Below, piece after piece: positions 1-7,797 of a DNA stretch of 64,000 bases. Origin of the DNA: Lentzea albidocapillata (GTDB lineage Bacteria > Actinomycetota > Actinomycetes > Mycobacteriales > Pseudonocardiaceae); assembly GCF_000719115.1 (NCBI RefSeq), contig NZ_JOEA01000008.1, forward strand, positions 62,001-126,000, given 5' to 3'. The position numbers and the translations under genes are program-made. Under the pieces are notes generated by a model. The model saw only the letters and a program-made list of their open reading frames with translations, was not told the origin of the DNA and searched no databases. Within the stretch, counting starts at the first letter, position 1; each line of letters starts with the position of its first letter.

Positions 1-327
1 CTGCTGGCCGAGGTCGAACAGACCTGTTCGCATGTGGTCGTGATGCACAGGGGTCAGCTCGTCGCCGCCGGCGAGGTGGCCGACATCGCGGCGGGAGGCG
101 GCGAGGCGACGTTCCGCGTCGACTCCCCCTCGAAGGCAGCCGATGTGCTGCGGAGCCTCGAAGGCGTGCACGACGTGCACGAGGACGAGGACGCCGTGCA
201 CGCGTCGATGAATGGCGTCCCGCGCGCCGCCGCCCTCGCTGCTCTCGTGGCAGCCGGCGTGGCGGTGGACCAGGCGGGCCCGCGACGCAGGCTGGAAGAC
301 GCGTTCTTGGAGCTGGTCGGTGAATGA
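1..327 (+). CDS. ABC transporter ATP-binding subunit, C-terminal end (cut by window edge)
   Basis: The reading frame is open from the first base, so the gene begins outside the window. The visible 108 residues open with LLAEVEQTCSHVVVMHRG, which resembles the region after the H-loop of an ABC ATPase, where the strand leading to a VVVMHRG turn follows the switch region. The rest is a regulatory tail ending in LEDAFLELV, common in ABC-2 exporter ATPases. It would bind and hydrolyse ATP on the inner face of the membrane to drive the permease encoded at 505-1431. Its stop is overlapped by a small ORF. The Walker motifs are not in the window, so assignment rests on the tail and the neighbouring permease. 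Confidence 0.8.
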   Translation: MLAEVEQTCSHVVVMHRGQLVAAGEVADIAAGGGEATFRVDSPSKAADVLRSLEGVHDVHEDEDAVHASMNGVPRAAALAALVAAGVAVDQAGPRRRLEDAFLELVGE

Positions 328-508
328 CTTCCTGATGGCAGCGGCGTCCGCCACGGCGGACGCCCCGAACCCCGCCGCCGTCGAGGTGCTGGCCGAGGCC
401 GGCCTCGACGTGGCGGACGAGATCGCGGCGACGCCCGCGTTCGCACCCGTGCGGACCGCCAACCCGAACCGCACGAAGGCACCAATCCCGCAGGAGGTGG
501 ACCGGTGA
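320..508 (+). CDS. Small ORF between ABC ATPase and permease
   Basis: This 62-residue frame starts at GTG 320, overlaps the end of the ATPase by 8 nt and ends overlapping the permease start (GTGA). The sequence is Ala/Pro-rich with no membrane segment or recognised motif. Translational coupling on both sides and a purine-rich AGGAGG at 492-497 for the next gene fit an operon member. An internal ATG at 335 is an alternative start. It could equally be a non-coding spacer that happens to be open, so I am unsure. No function can be assigned. Confidence 0.4.
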   Translation: MNDFLMAAASATADAPNPAAVEVLAEAGLDVADEIAATPAFAPVRTANPNRTKAPIPQEVDR

Positions 509-1431
509 ACGAGAACAGCGTCCACACCGACCCAGGCGCGCTCAAGGATCTCACCGACGCAGCCGCCCAGCAGCACACCGAGGTGGCGCCGGACGGTTCG
601 TCGGTCGGCTACAAGGCGCGCCGCACCCTCCGCATCCACGTGGAGCTGCAACGGCAGATCCGCCGCCGCAGGACCCAGCTCGTGCTGGGCTTCCTGGTGC
701 TGCTGCCGTTCATCCTCGCGGCGAGCTTCGAGATCGGGCAGTCCGACCCGAACCGCCGCTCCGGCGGCTTCGTGGACCTCGCCACCGCCAGCGGCATCAA
801 CTTCGTGGTGCTCACGCTGTTCGTGAGCAGCAGCTTCCTGCTGCCGATGATCGTGGCGCTGTTCTTCGGCGACACGATCGCGTCCGAAGCGTCGTGGTCG
901 AGCCTCAAGTACCTGCTCGCCGCACCGATCCCGAGGCACCGCCTGCTGCGCCAGAAGGCCATCAGCAGCGGCCTGCTCAGCGTCTTCGCCCTAGCCCTGC
1001 TCCCCGCGGTGGCCCTGGGCGTCGGCGTCGCCTGGTACGGCGCGGGCGAGGTGGTGAGCCCGACCGGCGAGGCAGCCCCGTTCGGTGACGGCGTGCTCGG
1101 CATGGCGCTCGCGGTCGTCTACATCTCGATCAACCTGTTCTGGGTCGCGGGCCTCGCGATGTTCCTGTCCGTGTCCACCGACGCGCCTCTCGGCGCGGTC
1201 GGCGGCACGGTGCTCGTCTCGATCGTGTCGCAGATCCTCGACCAGATCGAGCCGCTCGGGGACCTGCGCAACTACCTGCCGACGCACTACGCGATGGCGT
1301 GGGCCGACCTGCTCTCGACCGACATCGACTGGTCGGAGATGGCTCGCGGCACGTTCTCCGCGCTCGCCTACGGCGGCATCTTCACGCTGCTCGCGGCACG
1401 GCAGTTCAAGACGAAGGACATCACGAGCTAG
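505..1431 (+). CDS. ABC-2 type transporter permease
   Basis: The 308-residue protein starts at GTG 505 with AGGAGG 8 nt upstream. A basic cytoplasmic N-terminus (about residues 1-55, with RRRRTQ) is followed by six hydrophobic segments: around 56-75, 95-125, 150-180, 200-225, 230-250 and near the C-terminus. The pattern FFGDTIASEASWSSLKYLLAAPIPR after the second segment is typical of ABC-2 permeases, where a coupling helix contacts the ATPase. With the upstream ATPase it should form an exporter of unknown substrate. It converges on the next gene, and the two stop codons share the palindrome CTAG at 1428-1431. Confidence 0.85.
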   Translation: MNENSVHTDPGALKDLTDAAAQQHTEVAPDGSSVGYKARRTLRIHVELQRQIRRRRTQLVLGFLVLLPFILAASFEIGQSDPNRRSGGFVDLATASGINFVVLTLFVSSSFLLPMIVALFFGDTIASEASWSSLKYLLAAPIPRHRLLRQKAISSGLLSVFALALLPAVALGVGVAWYGAGEVVSPTGEAAPFGDGVLGMALAVVYISINLFWVAGLAMFLSVSTDAPLGAVGGTVLVSIVSQILDQIEPLGDLRNYLPTHYAMAWADLLSTDIDWSEMARGTFSALAYGGIFTLLAARQFKTKDITS

Positions 1432-1820
1432 CTCACGCAGAACTCGTTGCCTTCCGGGTCGAGCATCACGACCCAGTGGCCCGTCTGGTCGTTGTGCTCA
1501 CGCACCCGCGTGGCGCCCAGCGAAACCAGGCGGGCCACTGCGTCGAGACCTGGCCGGATGTCGAGGTGGACACGGTTCTTCGCGGTCTTGCCCTCGGGCA
1601 CCCGCTGGAACAGGAACCGCGGTCCCCTGCCGTCCGGGTCGATGATCGCCGCGTAGTCGTCCACCGAGTCGAACGGGATGTTGTTCTTCACCGCGAACTC
1701 CTCCCACGTGGCAAAGCCAGGAGGCGGCGGCTGCTGGACGTAACCGAGCGCCTGCGCCCAGAAGCCGGCGAGCTTGGGCGGGTCGTTGGCGTCGAACGAG
1801 ATCTGGATTTCGGTTGCCAT
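1428..1820 (-). CDS. VOC family (glyoxalase-like) protein
   Basis: The protein is 130 residues from the ATG at 1820; an earlier GTG would add a run unlike the family. It begins MATEIQISFDANDPPKLAGFWAQ and ends HWVVMLDPEGNEFCVS, the usual first strand and the last metal-ligand strand (EGNEFC) of a single VOC module of the glyoxalase-like type. Such proteins are small metal-dependent dioxygenase, isomerase or resistance proteins; no substrate can be read from the sequence. The divergent gene at 1877 is a second, only distantly similar VOC protein, so the 56-nt gap probably holds both promoters. Confidence 0.85.
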   Translation of the reverse strand: MATEIQISFDANDPPKLAGFWAQALGYVQQPPPPGFATWEEFAVKNNIPFDSVDDYAAIIDPDGRGPRFLFQRVPEGKTAKNRVHLDIRPGLDAVARLVSLGATRVREHNDQTGHWVVMLDPEGNEFCVS

Positions 1821-1876
1821 GCGGCCACCGTAGAGACCAATGCGGACAACCACTGTCCGGAGTAGCGTGCCCTCTC

Positions 1877-2260
1877 ATGTCACGTCCTGTGCACTTCGAG
1901 ATCCACGCCGCCGATCCCGAGCGAGCGCGGAACTTCTACTCCTCCGTCTTCGGCTGGAAGATCGAACAGTGGGGCGACATCCCCTACTGGACCATCGTGA
2001 CCGGCGACGACGACCAGCCCGGCGTGAACGGCGGCCTGCTCCCCCGCCGAGGCCCGGACCCGGCCCCGGACGCACCCGTCCACGGCTACGTCATGACGAT
2101 CGGCGTGCCCGACATCGACGTGACCATCGCCGCCATCGAGGTCAACGGCGGCACCGTGGCCCTGCCCAAGGACAAGATGCCCGGCGTCGGCCTGCTCGCG
2201 TACTACAAGGACACCGAGAACAACATCTTCGGCATCATCCAGCCGGAAGAACGCCAGTAG
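1877..2260 (+). CDS. VOC family protein (glyoxalase/bleomycin-resistance type)
   Basis: The 127-residue protein starts at ATG 1877 (MSRPVHFEIHAADPERARNFYSSVFGW), the canonical VOC opening with a His ligand on strand 1 and the FYSSVFGW helix. It ends with a Glu-containing strand (TENNIFGIIQPEE). The region GGLLPRRGPDPAPDAPVHGYVMTIGVPDID matches the PhnB-like/SrpI-type VOC group found widely in actinomycetes. It is probably a cytoplasmic enzyme or binding protein of unknown substrate. It is divergent from the VOC gene at 1428-1820. Confidence 0.87.
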   Translation: MSRPVHFEIHAADPERARNFYSSVFGWKIEQWGDIPYWTIVTGDDDQPGVNGGLLPRRGPDPAPDAPVHGYVMTIGVPDIDVTIAAIEVNGGTVALPKDKMPGVGLLAYYKDTENNIFGIIQPEERQ

Positions 2261-2288
2261 CGGGTCGCTGCCAGCGCCGTGACCGGCA

Positions 2289-2639
2289 CTAGACAGCGGG
2301 CCGCCTCCCCTTGGGCAACCGCGCGACGACGGCCTCGTAGGAGCCGTCGACCAGCTCCAGCAGGTCGTCGTCGGGCACAGACCCCTTGAGCGCGATGGTG
2401 TTCCACCCGTACCGCCCGACGTACCCGCTCACCGTGACGTCACCGGGAAAGCGCTCTCGCCACACCGAGGCAGCCTCGGCGTCGGCACCGCACTTCAACC
2501 CGACGGTGTGCAGGTCGAGCCCGATGAAGGCGAACGCCTTCCCGCCGACCTTGCACACCAGCTCGGCCTCGCCCCACGGATACGTCTCCTCGGCGCCAGG
2601 CTTGCCGGCGCAGTAGACGATCAACTCATCCAGTGTCAC
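2289..2639 (-). CDS. MmcQ/YjbR family DNA-binding-fold protein
   Basis: From GTG 2639 the product is 116 residues: VTLDELIVYC, PGAEETYPWG, KAFAFIGLD, VGLKCGADAEAASVWRERFP and GRYGWNTIAL are the conserved blocks of the CyaY-like MmcQ/YjbR family. Members are small and cytoplasmic and adopt a double-wing fold; their role is not established. The open frame continues upstream, but that part lies within the MarR gene and is a shadow. The start lies 7 nt after the MarR stop, so the two are probably cotranscribed. Confidence 0.85.
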   Translation of the reverse strand: MTLDELIVYCAGKPGAEETYPWGEAELVCKVGGKAFAFIGLDLHTVGLKCGADAEAASVWRERFPGDVTVSGYVGRYGWNTIALKGSVPDDDLLELVDGSYEAVVARLPKGRRPAV

Positions 2640-2646
2640 AACAGAA

Positions 2647-3078
2647 TTATCGCGCGCCGAACACGGCAACGAAACGAGTGAGCAGCCGGGCGAACACCAC
2701 CCGCTCCTCCTCACTCCAGTCCGCCATCGCGGCAGCACAGGCACTCTGCCGGGCCCGATGCAGCTCAGCGGACGTAGCCCGCCCCCGAGGCGTCCGCACC
2801 AGCAACACCCGGCGCCCATCGGCCTTGTCCGCGATCCTCGCCACCAACCCGGTCTCGACGGCGCTGGTGACGAGCTTGCTGGCCCGAGGCTGATCAACGT
2901 GCAAAGCCAAGGCAACACTGGAAACCGTGGCCTGAGCCCCGGTCCGCTCAGCCGTCTCCACGACATCCAGTACGTCAAAGGCAGGCACAGCCAACTCGGC
3001 CAAGGCCCGACGAGACTGACTACGCCGCACAGCGATCAGCGCCTGCTCCACCGCGGCAAGGTGGGAGTCCACATCCAC
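2647..3078 (-). CDS. MarR family transcriptional regulator
   Basis: A GTG at 3078 or 3072 gives about 141-143 residues; a GGGGTGG stretch just upstream favours 3072. The core ATVSSVALALHVDQPRASKLVTSAVETGLVARIADKADGRRVLLVRTPRG is a MarR winged helix-turn-helix, with the DGRR wing intact. The C-terminal helices (WSEEERVVFARLLTRFVAVF) form the dimerisation region. MarR proteins bind palindromes and are released by small ligands. It is likely to control itself and the YjbR gene downstream. The upstream extension in the same frame is Cys/Arg-rich and unlike the family, so I left it out. Confidence 0.85.
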   Translation of the reverse strand: MDVDSHLAAVEQALIAVRRSQSRRALAELAVPAFDVLDVVETAERTGAQATVSSVALALHVDQPRASKLVTSAVETGLVARIADKADGRRVLLVRTPRGRATSAELHRARQSACAAAMADWSEEERVVFARLLTRFVAVFGAR

Positions 3079-3294
3079 CCCGAGATCATGGCCGCCCGCG
3101 GGCCTGACGAAAGCAGACCGCGAACATCTCACCCCAGAGGGCGATTTACGCGCGCCGCGCGAATCGTTACAAGCGCACCGGACTACGCACCGCACACAGC
3201 GATCTAACCCACCGCACGCAGCCCGCCTCCACAGTGGACACGCCAACCCGCACGCGATCAGGCGAACAGTCATTCCTCGCCAACGCGCCCAGGA

Positions 3295-5457
3295 TCACTT
3301 GACCCCGGCCGCGTCCATCCCCCGCAGTTCCTTCTTCAAATCCTGGATCTCGTCCCGCAACCGACCAGCCAACTCGAACTGCAGATCCCGGGCAGCGTTC
3401 ATCATCTGATCCGTCAGCGACTGCACCAGGTCTGCCAACTCGGACCGAGCCATCCCAGCCCGCTCAGCCGAAGCCACCACCCCGGAAGACCGGCCACTCT
3501 CCCCTGCGGCCCGCTTCCCCCGGGACTGGTTCCGCCCGGACCCGCCGACCGGAACCTCGTCCTCGATCTCGGAGTACACGGCCTCCAAGATGTCGGTGAT
3601 CTTCTTCCGCAACGGCTGCGGGTCGAGGCCGCGCTCGGTGTTGTACGCGACCTGCTTCTCACGCCGCCGGTTGGTCTCGTCGATCGCGTGCCGCATCGAG
3701 TCGGTGATCCGGTCCGCGTACATGTGGACCTCACCGGACACGTTACGAGCGGCACGGCCGATCGTCTGCACGAGAGAAGTTCCCGACCGCAGGAACCCCT
3801 CCTTGTCCGCATCGAGAATCGCCACCAGCGACACCTCGGGGAGGTCGAGCCCCTCCCGCAGCAGGTTGATGCCGATCAGCACGTCGTAGTCGCCCAGACG
3901 CAACTGCCGCAACAACTCGACGCGGCGCAGCGTGTCGACCTCGGAGTGCAGATAGCGAACCCGGATCCCCAGCTCCAGCAGGTAGTCCGTCAGGTCCTCG
4001 GCCATCTTCTTGGTCAGCGTCGTGACCAGCACCCGCTCGTCGCGCTCCGCCCGTTCGCGGATCGAGTGCACCAGGTCGTCGATCTGGCCCTCGGTCGGCT
4101 TCACGACGACCTGGGGGTCGATCAGTCCGGTGGGGCGGATGACCTGCTCGACGAACTCGCCGCCGGCCTGGCCCATCTCGTACGGGCCCGGGGTGGCCGA
4201 CAGGTACACGACCTGGCCGATGCGGTCGGCGAACTCCTCCCACGTCAGCGGGCGGTTGTCCATCGCAGAGGGCAACCGGAAGCCGTGCTCCACGAGGTTT
4301 CGCTTGCGGGACGCGTCGCCCTCGTACATGCCACCGATCTGCGGCACCGTCACGTGCGACTCGTCGATGACCATCAGGAAGTCGTCCGGGAAGTAGTCGA
4401 TCAGCGTCGCCGGCGCCGTGCCCGCCCCGCGCCCGTCGATGTGGCGCGAGTAGTTCTCGATGCCGTTGCAGAAGCCGACCTGCTTCATCATCTCCAGGTC
4501 GTACTGGGTGCGCATGCGCAGGCGCTGGGCTTCGAGCAGCTTGCCCTGGCGCTCCATCTGCGCGAGTGTCGTCTCCAGCTCCGCCTCGATGTCGCGGATC
4601 GCGCGCTCCATGCGCTCCGGGCCCGCCACGTAGTGCGTCGCGGGGAAGATCCGGAGCTCGGAGACCTCCTTCACCACGTCGCCGGTGAGCGGGTGGAGGT
4701 AGTAGAGCTTGTCGATCTCGTCGCCGAAGAACTCGACGCGGACGGCGAGCTCCTCGTAGGACGGGATGATCTCGACCGTGTCGCCGCGCACGCGGAACGA
4801 GCCGCGGGTGAACGACATGTCGTTGCGGGTGTACTGGACGTCGACCAGCAGGCGCAGGAACGCGTCGCGGTCGACCTCCACGCCCGTCTCCAGCGGGATC
4901 GAGCGGTCGAGGTACGACTGGGGCGTGCCCAGGCCGTAGATGCACGACACGGACGCGACCACGATGACGTCGCGCCGGGTCAGCAGCGACATCGTGGCCG
5001 AGTGGCGCAGGCGCTCGACGTCGTCGTTGATCGAGGAGTCCTTCTCGATGTACGTGTCCGTCTGCGGGATGTACGCCTCGGGCTGGTAGTAGTCGTAGTA
5101 GCTGACGAAGTACTCCACCGCGTTGTGCGGGAAGAGCTCCTTCAGCTCGTTCGCCAGTTGGGCGGCCAGGGTCTTGTTCGGAGCCATCACCAGGGTGGGG
5201 CGCTGCAGCTTCTCGACCAGCCACGCCGTGGTCGCCGACTTACCGGTACCCGTGGCGCCGAGCAGCACGACGTCGCGCTCACCGGAGCGCACGCGCCGTT
5301 CGAGGTCGGCGATCGCCGCCGGCTGGTCGCCTGCCGGCTGGTAGTCGCTGACCACGCGGAACTGCCCGTCGGTGCGGACGATGTCGCCGACGGGACGGTG
5401 TTCGGAGTGCGCCTTGACGGTGCTTTCCTCTGGCGGGAGCTCGGTTGCGAAAGCCAC
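3295..5457 (-). CDS. uvrB: Excinuclease ABC subunit B
   Basis: The 720-residue protein is the damage-verifying helicase of nucleotide excision repair, working with UvrA and UvrC. Visible features are Walker A GATGTGKS (residues 67-75), the aromatic beta-hairpin [18 protein letters not shown] (about 115-135), the Walker B DESH box, helicase motifs V and VI ([10 protein letters not shown] and QTIGRAARN), and a C-terminal UVR motif ([20 protein letters not shown]) for UvrC contact. The start was placed at GTG 5457 (VAFATEL) because the ten residues upstream look non-homologous. Length and motifs are normal. It is part of the conserved uvrB-coaE-rpsA-polA neighbourhood. Confidence 0.98.
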   Translation of the reverse strand: MAFATELPPEESTVKAHSEHRPVGDIVRTDGQFRVVSDYQPAGDQPAAIADLERRVRSGERDVVLLGATGTGKSATTAWLVEKLQRPTLVMAPNKTLAAQLANELKELFPHNAVEYFVSYYDYYQPEAYIPQTDTYIEKDSSINDDVERLRHSATMSLLTRRDVIVVASVSCIYGLGTPQSYLDRSIPLETGVEVDRDAFLRLLVDVQYTRNDMSFTRGSFRVRGDTVEIIPSYEELAVRVEFFGDEIDKLYYLHPLTGDVVKEVSELRIFPATHYVAGPERMERAIRDIEAELETTLAQMERQGKLLEAQRLRMRTQYDLEMMKQVGFCNGIENYSRHIDGRGAGTAPATLIDYFPDDFLMVIDESHVTVPQIGGMYEGDASRKRNLVEHGFRLPSAMDNRPLTWEEFADRIGQVVYLSATPGPYEMGQAGGEFVEQVIRPTGLIDPQVVVKPTEGQIDDLVHSIRERAERDERVLVTTLTKKMAEDLTDYLLELGIRVRYLHSEVDTLRRVELLRQLRLGDYDVLIGINLLREGLDLPEVSLVAILDADKEGFLRSGTSLVQTIGRAARNVSGEVHMYADRITDSMRHAIDETNRRREKQVAYNTERGLDPQPLRKKITDILEAVYSEIEDEVPVGGSGRNQSRGKRAAGESGRSSGVVASAERAGMARSELADLVQSLTDQMMNAARDLQFELAGRLRDEIQDLKKELRGMDAAGVK

Positions 5458-5523
5458 GGGAAGCACGTTACGCCGAGGGTCTGACAATTTCCGATTGTGC
5501 CTGGTCAGGCACCCTCGAAGACC

Positions 5524-6630
5524 TCAGTCGCAGGGGCAGCAGTTGCAGTCGCAGTCACAGTTCGGACTGCAGTCGGGCCCGGGATCGCACCCGTCCCGCC
5601 GCTTGTCGCTCCACGGGCCGGGGAACGGGTCGCGGCAGCAGAACTGGCACGTGCCGCACATGTAGAGGAACGCCCCGCAGCCCTCGAAGCACCCGCGCGG
5701 CTGCCGCTGCCAGTTCAGCCTCGGGTACGCCCACAGGCCGCTGCCCGGATCCGACCAGCGGGGCTTGCCCGGCGGGTACTCGTGCCGCCTGCGCTTGCCG
5801 AACACCCGGATGATCGACTCCTCCAACTCGTGCACCAGCAGCTTGTGCACGAGCCGCGCGTCGGTGAACTCCACGTCGCCGAGCGCCAGCCTGATCCCCG
5901 CGACCGCGTCCAGGCACAGCCGGTGCGCCTCCTCGACGGGCGTCCCGGTGGCGAGCAACGGGTTCCACGCGCCGGAAGCGCGGTCCTCCTCCAGGTCCTC
6001 CACGGCGTCGATCAGGTGCGCCACCCGCCCGAACAGCCGTCCCACCTCGCGCAGCGGCTCCACGTTCCCCGGCCTGCCGGCGATGATCGCGGTCTGCCCG
6101 ACGGCGAACGCGGTCGCGGTCTCGGTGGGTTCGGTGACCACGAGCACGGAACTGCCCAGCCCCGCCCCGGCCTCCACCTCGGGCTGGCGCCGCACCGCGT
6201 CCACCATCACCGAAGCGTCGAACCCGAGGTCGGAGGCCGTGCCCAGCCCCTTGGAGGCCCAGCGCCGCGCCACCGCGCGCCCCGCCCACCCCACGCGGCC
6301 GGCGAGCCCGTCACCGTCGTCCACGTGGTCCTGGATCTTCAACGACGCGAGCACGAGCGACACCGACGCAGCCAGCCGCGCTCCGGAACCGATGGCCACG
6401 TCCGCGGACTTCATGCCGCGCAACGCACAGGGTCCGGCCGACCGCCGCGAAACGCCGGACTGTGCCTCCACCGCGGCCGAGATCATCAGCCCGTCGTAGT
6501 TCGTGACGAGACGCGAGAGATGACCGTGCTCGTCGCGCAACGACAGGCACATTCCACAAAGGTGTGAGAGCCACGCGGACCGCAGCTCAGCGCCCATTCT
6601 GTTGCGGCAGGGGCGGATGATCCCGAACAT
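5524..6630 (-). CDS. DUF5685 family protein with Cys-rich tail
   Basis: From ATG 6630 the protein is 368 residues. It begins MFGIIRPCRNRMG with HLCGMCLSLRDEHG shortly after, the signature opening of DUF5685 proteins of actinomycetes, whose function is unknown. The middle is helical and Ala-rich. The last 56 residues contain 14 cysteines, including CGTCQFCC and a final run of alternating Cys/Asp/Asn (CDCDCNCC), which suggests metal or Fe-S binding. Together with the N-terminal C-X2-C, this suggests a metalloprotein. It is divergent from the DUF402-like gene at 6681, 50 nt away. No signal peptide is present. Confidence 0.85.
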   Translation of the reverse strand: MFGIIRPCRNRMGAELRSAWLSHLCGMCLSLRDEHGHLSRLVTNYDGLMISAAVEAQSGVSRRSAGPCALRGMKSADVAIGSGARLAASVSLVLASLKIQDHVDDGDGLAGRVGWAGRAVARRWASKGLGTASDLGFDASVMVDAVRRQPEVEAGAGLGSSVLVVTEPTETATAFAVGQTAIIAGRPGNVEPLREVGRLFGRVAHLIDAVEDLEEDRASGAWNPLLATGTPVEEAHRLCLDAVAGIRLALGDVEFTDARLVHKLLVHELEESIIRVFGKRRRHEYPPGKPRWSDPGSGLWAYPRLNWQRQPRGCFEGCGAFLYMCGTCQFCCRDPFPGPWSDKRRDGCDPGPDCSPNCDCDCNCCPCD

Positions 6631-6680
6631 GCGCGGCATCCTAAGTGGCCGCGGCGCCTGACGATGGCAGTATCGCGGAC

Positions 6681-7190
6681 GTGGCACACATCCATCCGCC
6701 GAAGATCGAGTACTTCGACCTGGACGCCAAGAGCAACACCGATCCCAAGGGGCAGCTGAGGAGCGTCGACGAGTTCCGGCTCACGCCGACCGGCCTCTAC
6801 ATGTTCCGGCCGCTCGCGGGACATCCGAAGATCAGCCACTTCGAGAGCTGGTTCCTGCCGAAGCTCAACATCCGCGTGACGCGCCAGTCCTGGCACCCCG
6901 GTCACCAGCTCGACTTCGACTTCTACGTGGACGTCGTGGAGATCAACGCGATCGGCAGTGTCTGGAAAACAACCGATCTGTACCTCGACCTGATAGTCCG
7001 GACGGGCCACAGCGTGACTGTTTTGGACACGGACGAGTTGATCTCCGCAGTTCAGCACAACCTGCTCTCCGCGGAACGCGCGCAATGGGCGCTGGAAACC
7101 ACCTACTCGGCGGTGTCCGGCATTTCAGCGCACGGTCACGATGTGATCAGGTGGCTCACCTATTCGGGTTGTCCCACGACCTGGCGCTGA
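6681..7190 (+). CDS. DUF402-like protein, copy 1
   Basis: The 169-residue protein starts at GTG 6681. The segment SWFLPKLNIRVTRQSWHPGHQLDFDFYVDVVEINAIGSVWKTTDLYLDLIV fits a DUF402 beta-barrel (FomD-like), in which an aromatic-rich strand is followed by a K/Q-T-x-D-L-x-L-D-L strand. The C-terminal AQWALETTYSAVSGI...WLTYSGCPTTW is helical. Some DUF402 proteins are nucleoside mono-/diphosphate phosphohydrolases, but catalytic residues cannot be confirmed by eye. It shares at least three blocks with the next gene, suggesting an old tandem duplication. Confidence 0.7.
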   Translation: MAHIHPPKIEYFDLDAKSNTDPKGQLRSVDEFRLTPTGLYMFRPLAGHPKISHFESWFLPKLNIRVTRQSWHPGHQLDFDFYVDVVEINAIGSVWKTTDLYLDLIVRTGHSVTVLDTDELISAVQHNLLSAERAQWALETTYSAVSGISAHGHDVIRWLTYSGCPTTWR

Positions 7191-7260
7191 TACACAGAGC
7201 GTGTTCGTCACCTGACCGTGACGTAACAAATCGACCCAGCGTGTAACTGGGAGCACATAT

Positions 7261-7797
7261 TTGACTACGCTCGGCGTCGTGGGAGCGGTCACTACACCTC
7301 AGTTGGTCGATGTCGTCGACACCATTTCGGGCGTGCGCTCGTATTCGTCGGGCGGCTCGCGAACTCTCAGTTCGTGCTATGCCGAACGGTGGGGTCTGCG
7401 AATCGAGCATCCCACTCCGGAAGACCCGTTCTCGGACTCCGAGGTCACCTGGCTGATGCCCGAACTGGGCCTGCGCCTGACCACTCACCGCCCGCGTTCG
7501 CGGCACGCGCGCAGCAGCCCGAGCGTGCTGTCCGCGGTGCGGGTCGAGCGCGACCAGCGGCACTGGCAGACCACGGACCTGTTGCTGGGCCTGGCCGTCC
7601 CCGGCGGCACCACGGCCCGCATCGTGCGCAGCGAGGAGTTCGCCGCCGCAGTCGCGGGCCGCGTGCTGCGACCGGGCGACGCCGACCAGGCGCTGCGCAC
7701 GGTCCACCGCACCCTCGAAGAGCTCAGCAACGTCAACCACAACCTGACGTCGTGGCTGACGTGGCACGGCATCTACGACTCCTGGCCACCCCTGTAG
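7261..7797 (+). CDS. DUF402-like protein, copy 2
   Basis: The 178-residue protein starts at TTG 7261, chosen because GGGAG lies 7 nt upstream; GTG 7279 is an alternative. It aligns with the preceding gene: SEVTWLMPELGLRLTT against SHFESWFLPKLNIRVTR, HWQTTDLLLGLAV against VWKTTDLYLDLIV, and LTSWLTWHGIYDSW against IRWLTYSGCPTTW. It has an N-terminal extension of about 45 residues. The product is probably cytoplasmic and of unknown function. Its 3' end overlaps the end of coaE, on the other strand, by 25 nt. Confidence 0.7.
   Translation: MTTLGVVGAVTTPQLVDVVDTISGVRSYSSGGSRTLSSCYAERWGLRIEHPTPEDPFSDSEVTWLMPELGLRLTTHRPRSRHARSSPSVLSAVRVERDQRHWQTTDLLLGLAVPGGTTARIVRSEEFAAAVAGRVLRPGDADQALRTVHRTLEELSNVNHNLTSWLTWHGIYDSWPPL

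Noticed and set aside
3688..5484. 598-residue plus-strand frame over uvrB
   Set aside because: It is antisense to the uvrB coding region with low-complexity Val/Arg/Asp content typical of high-G+C shadows.
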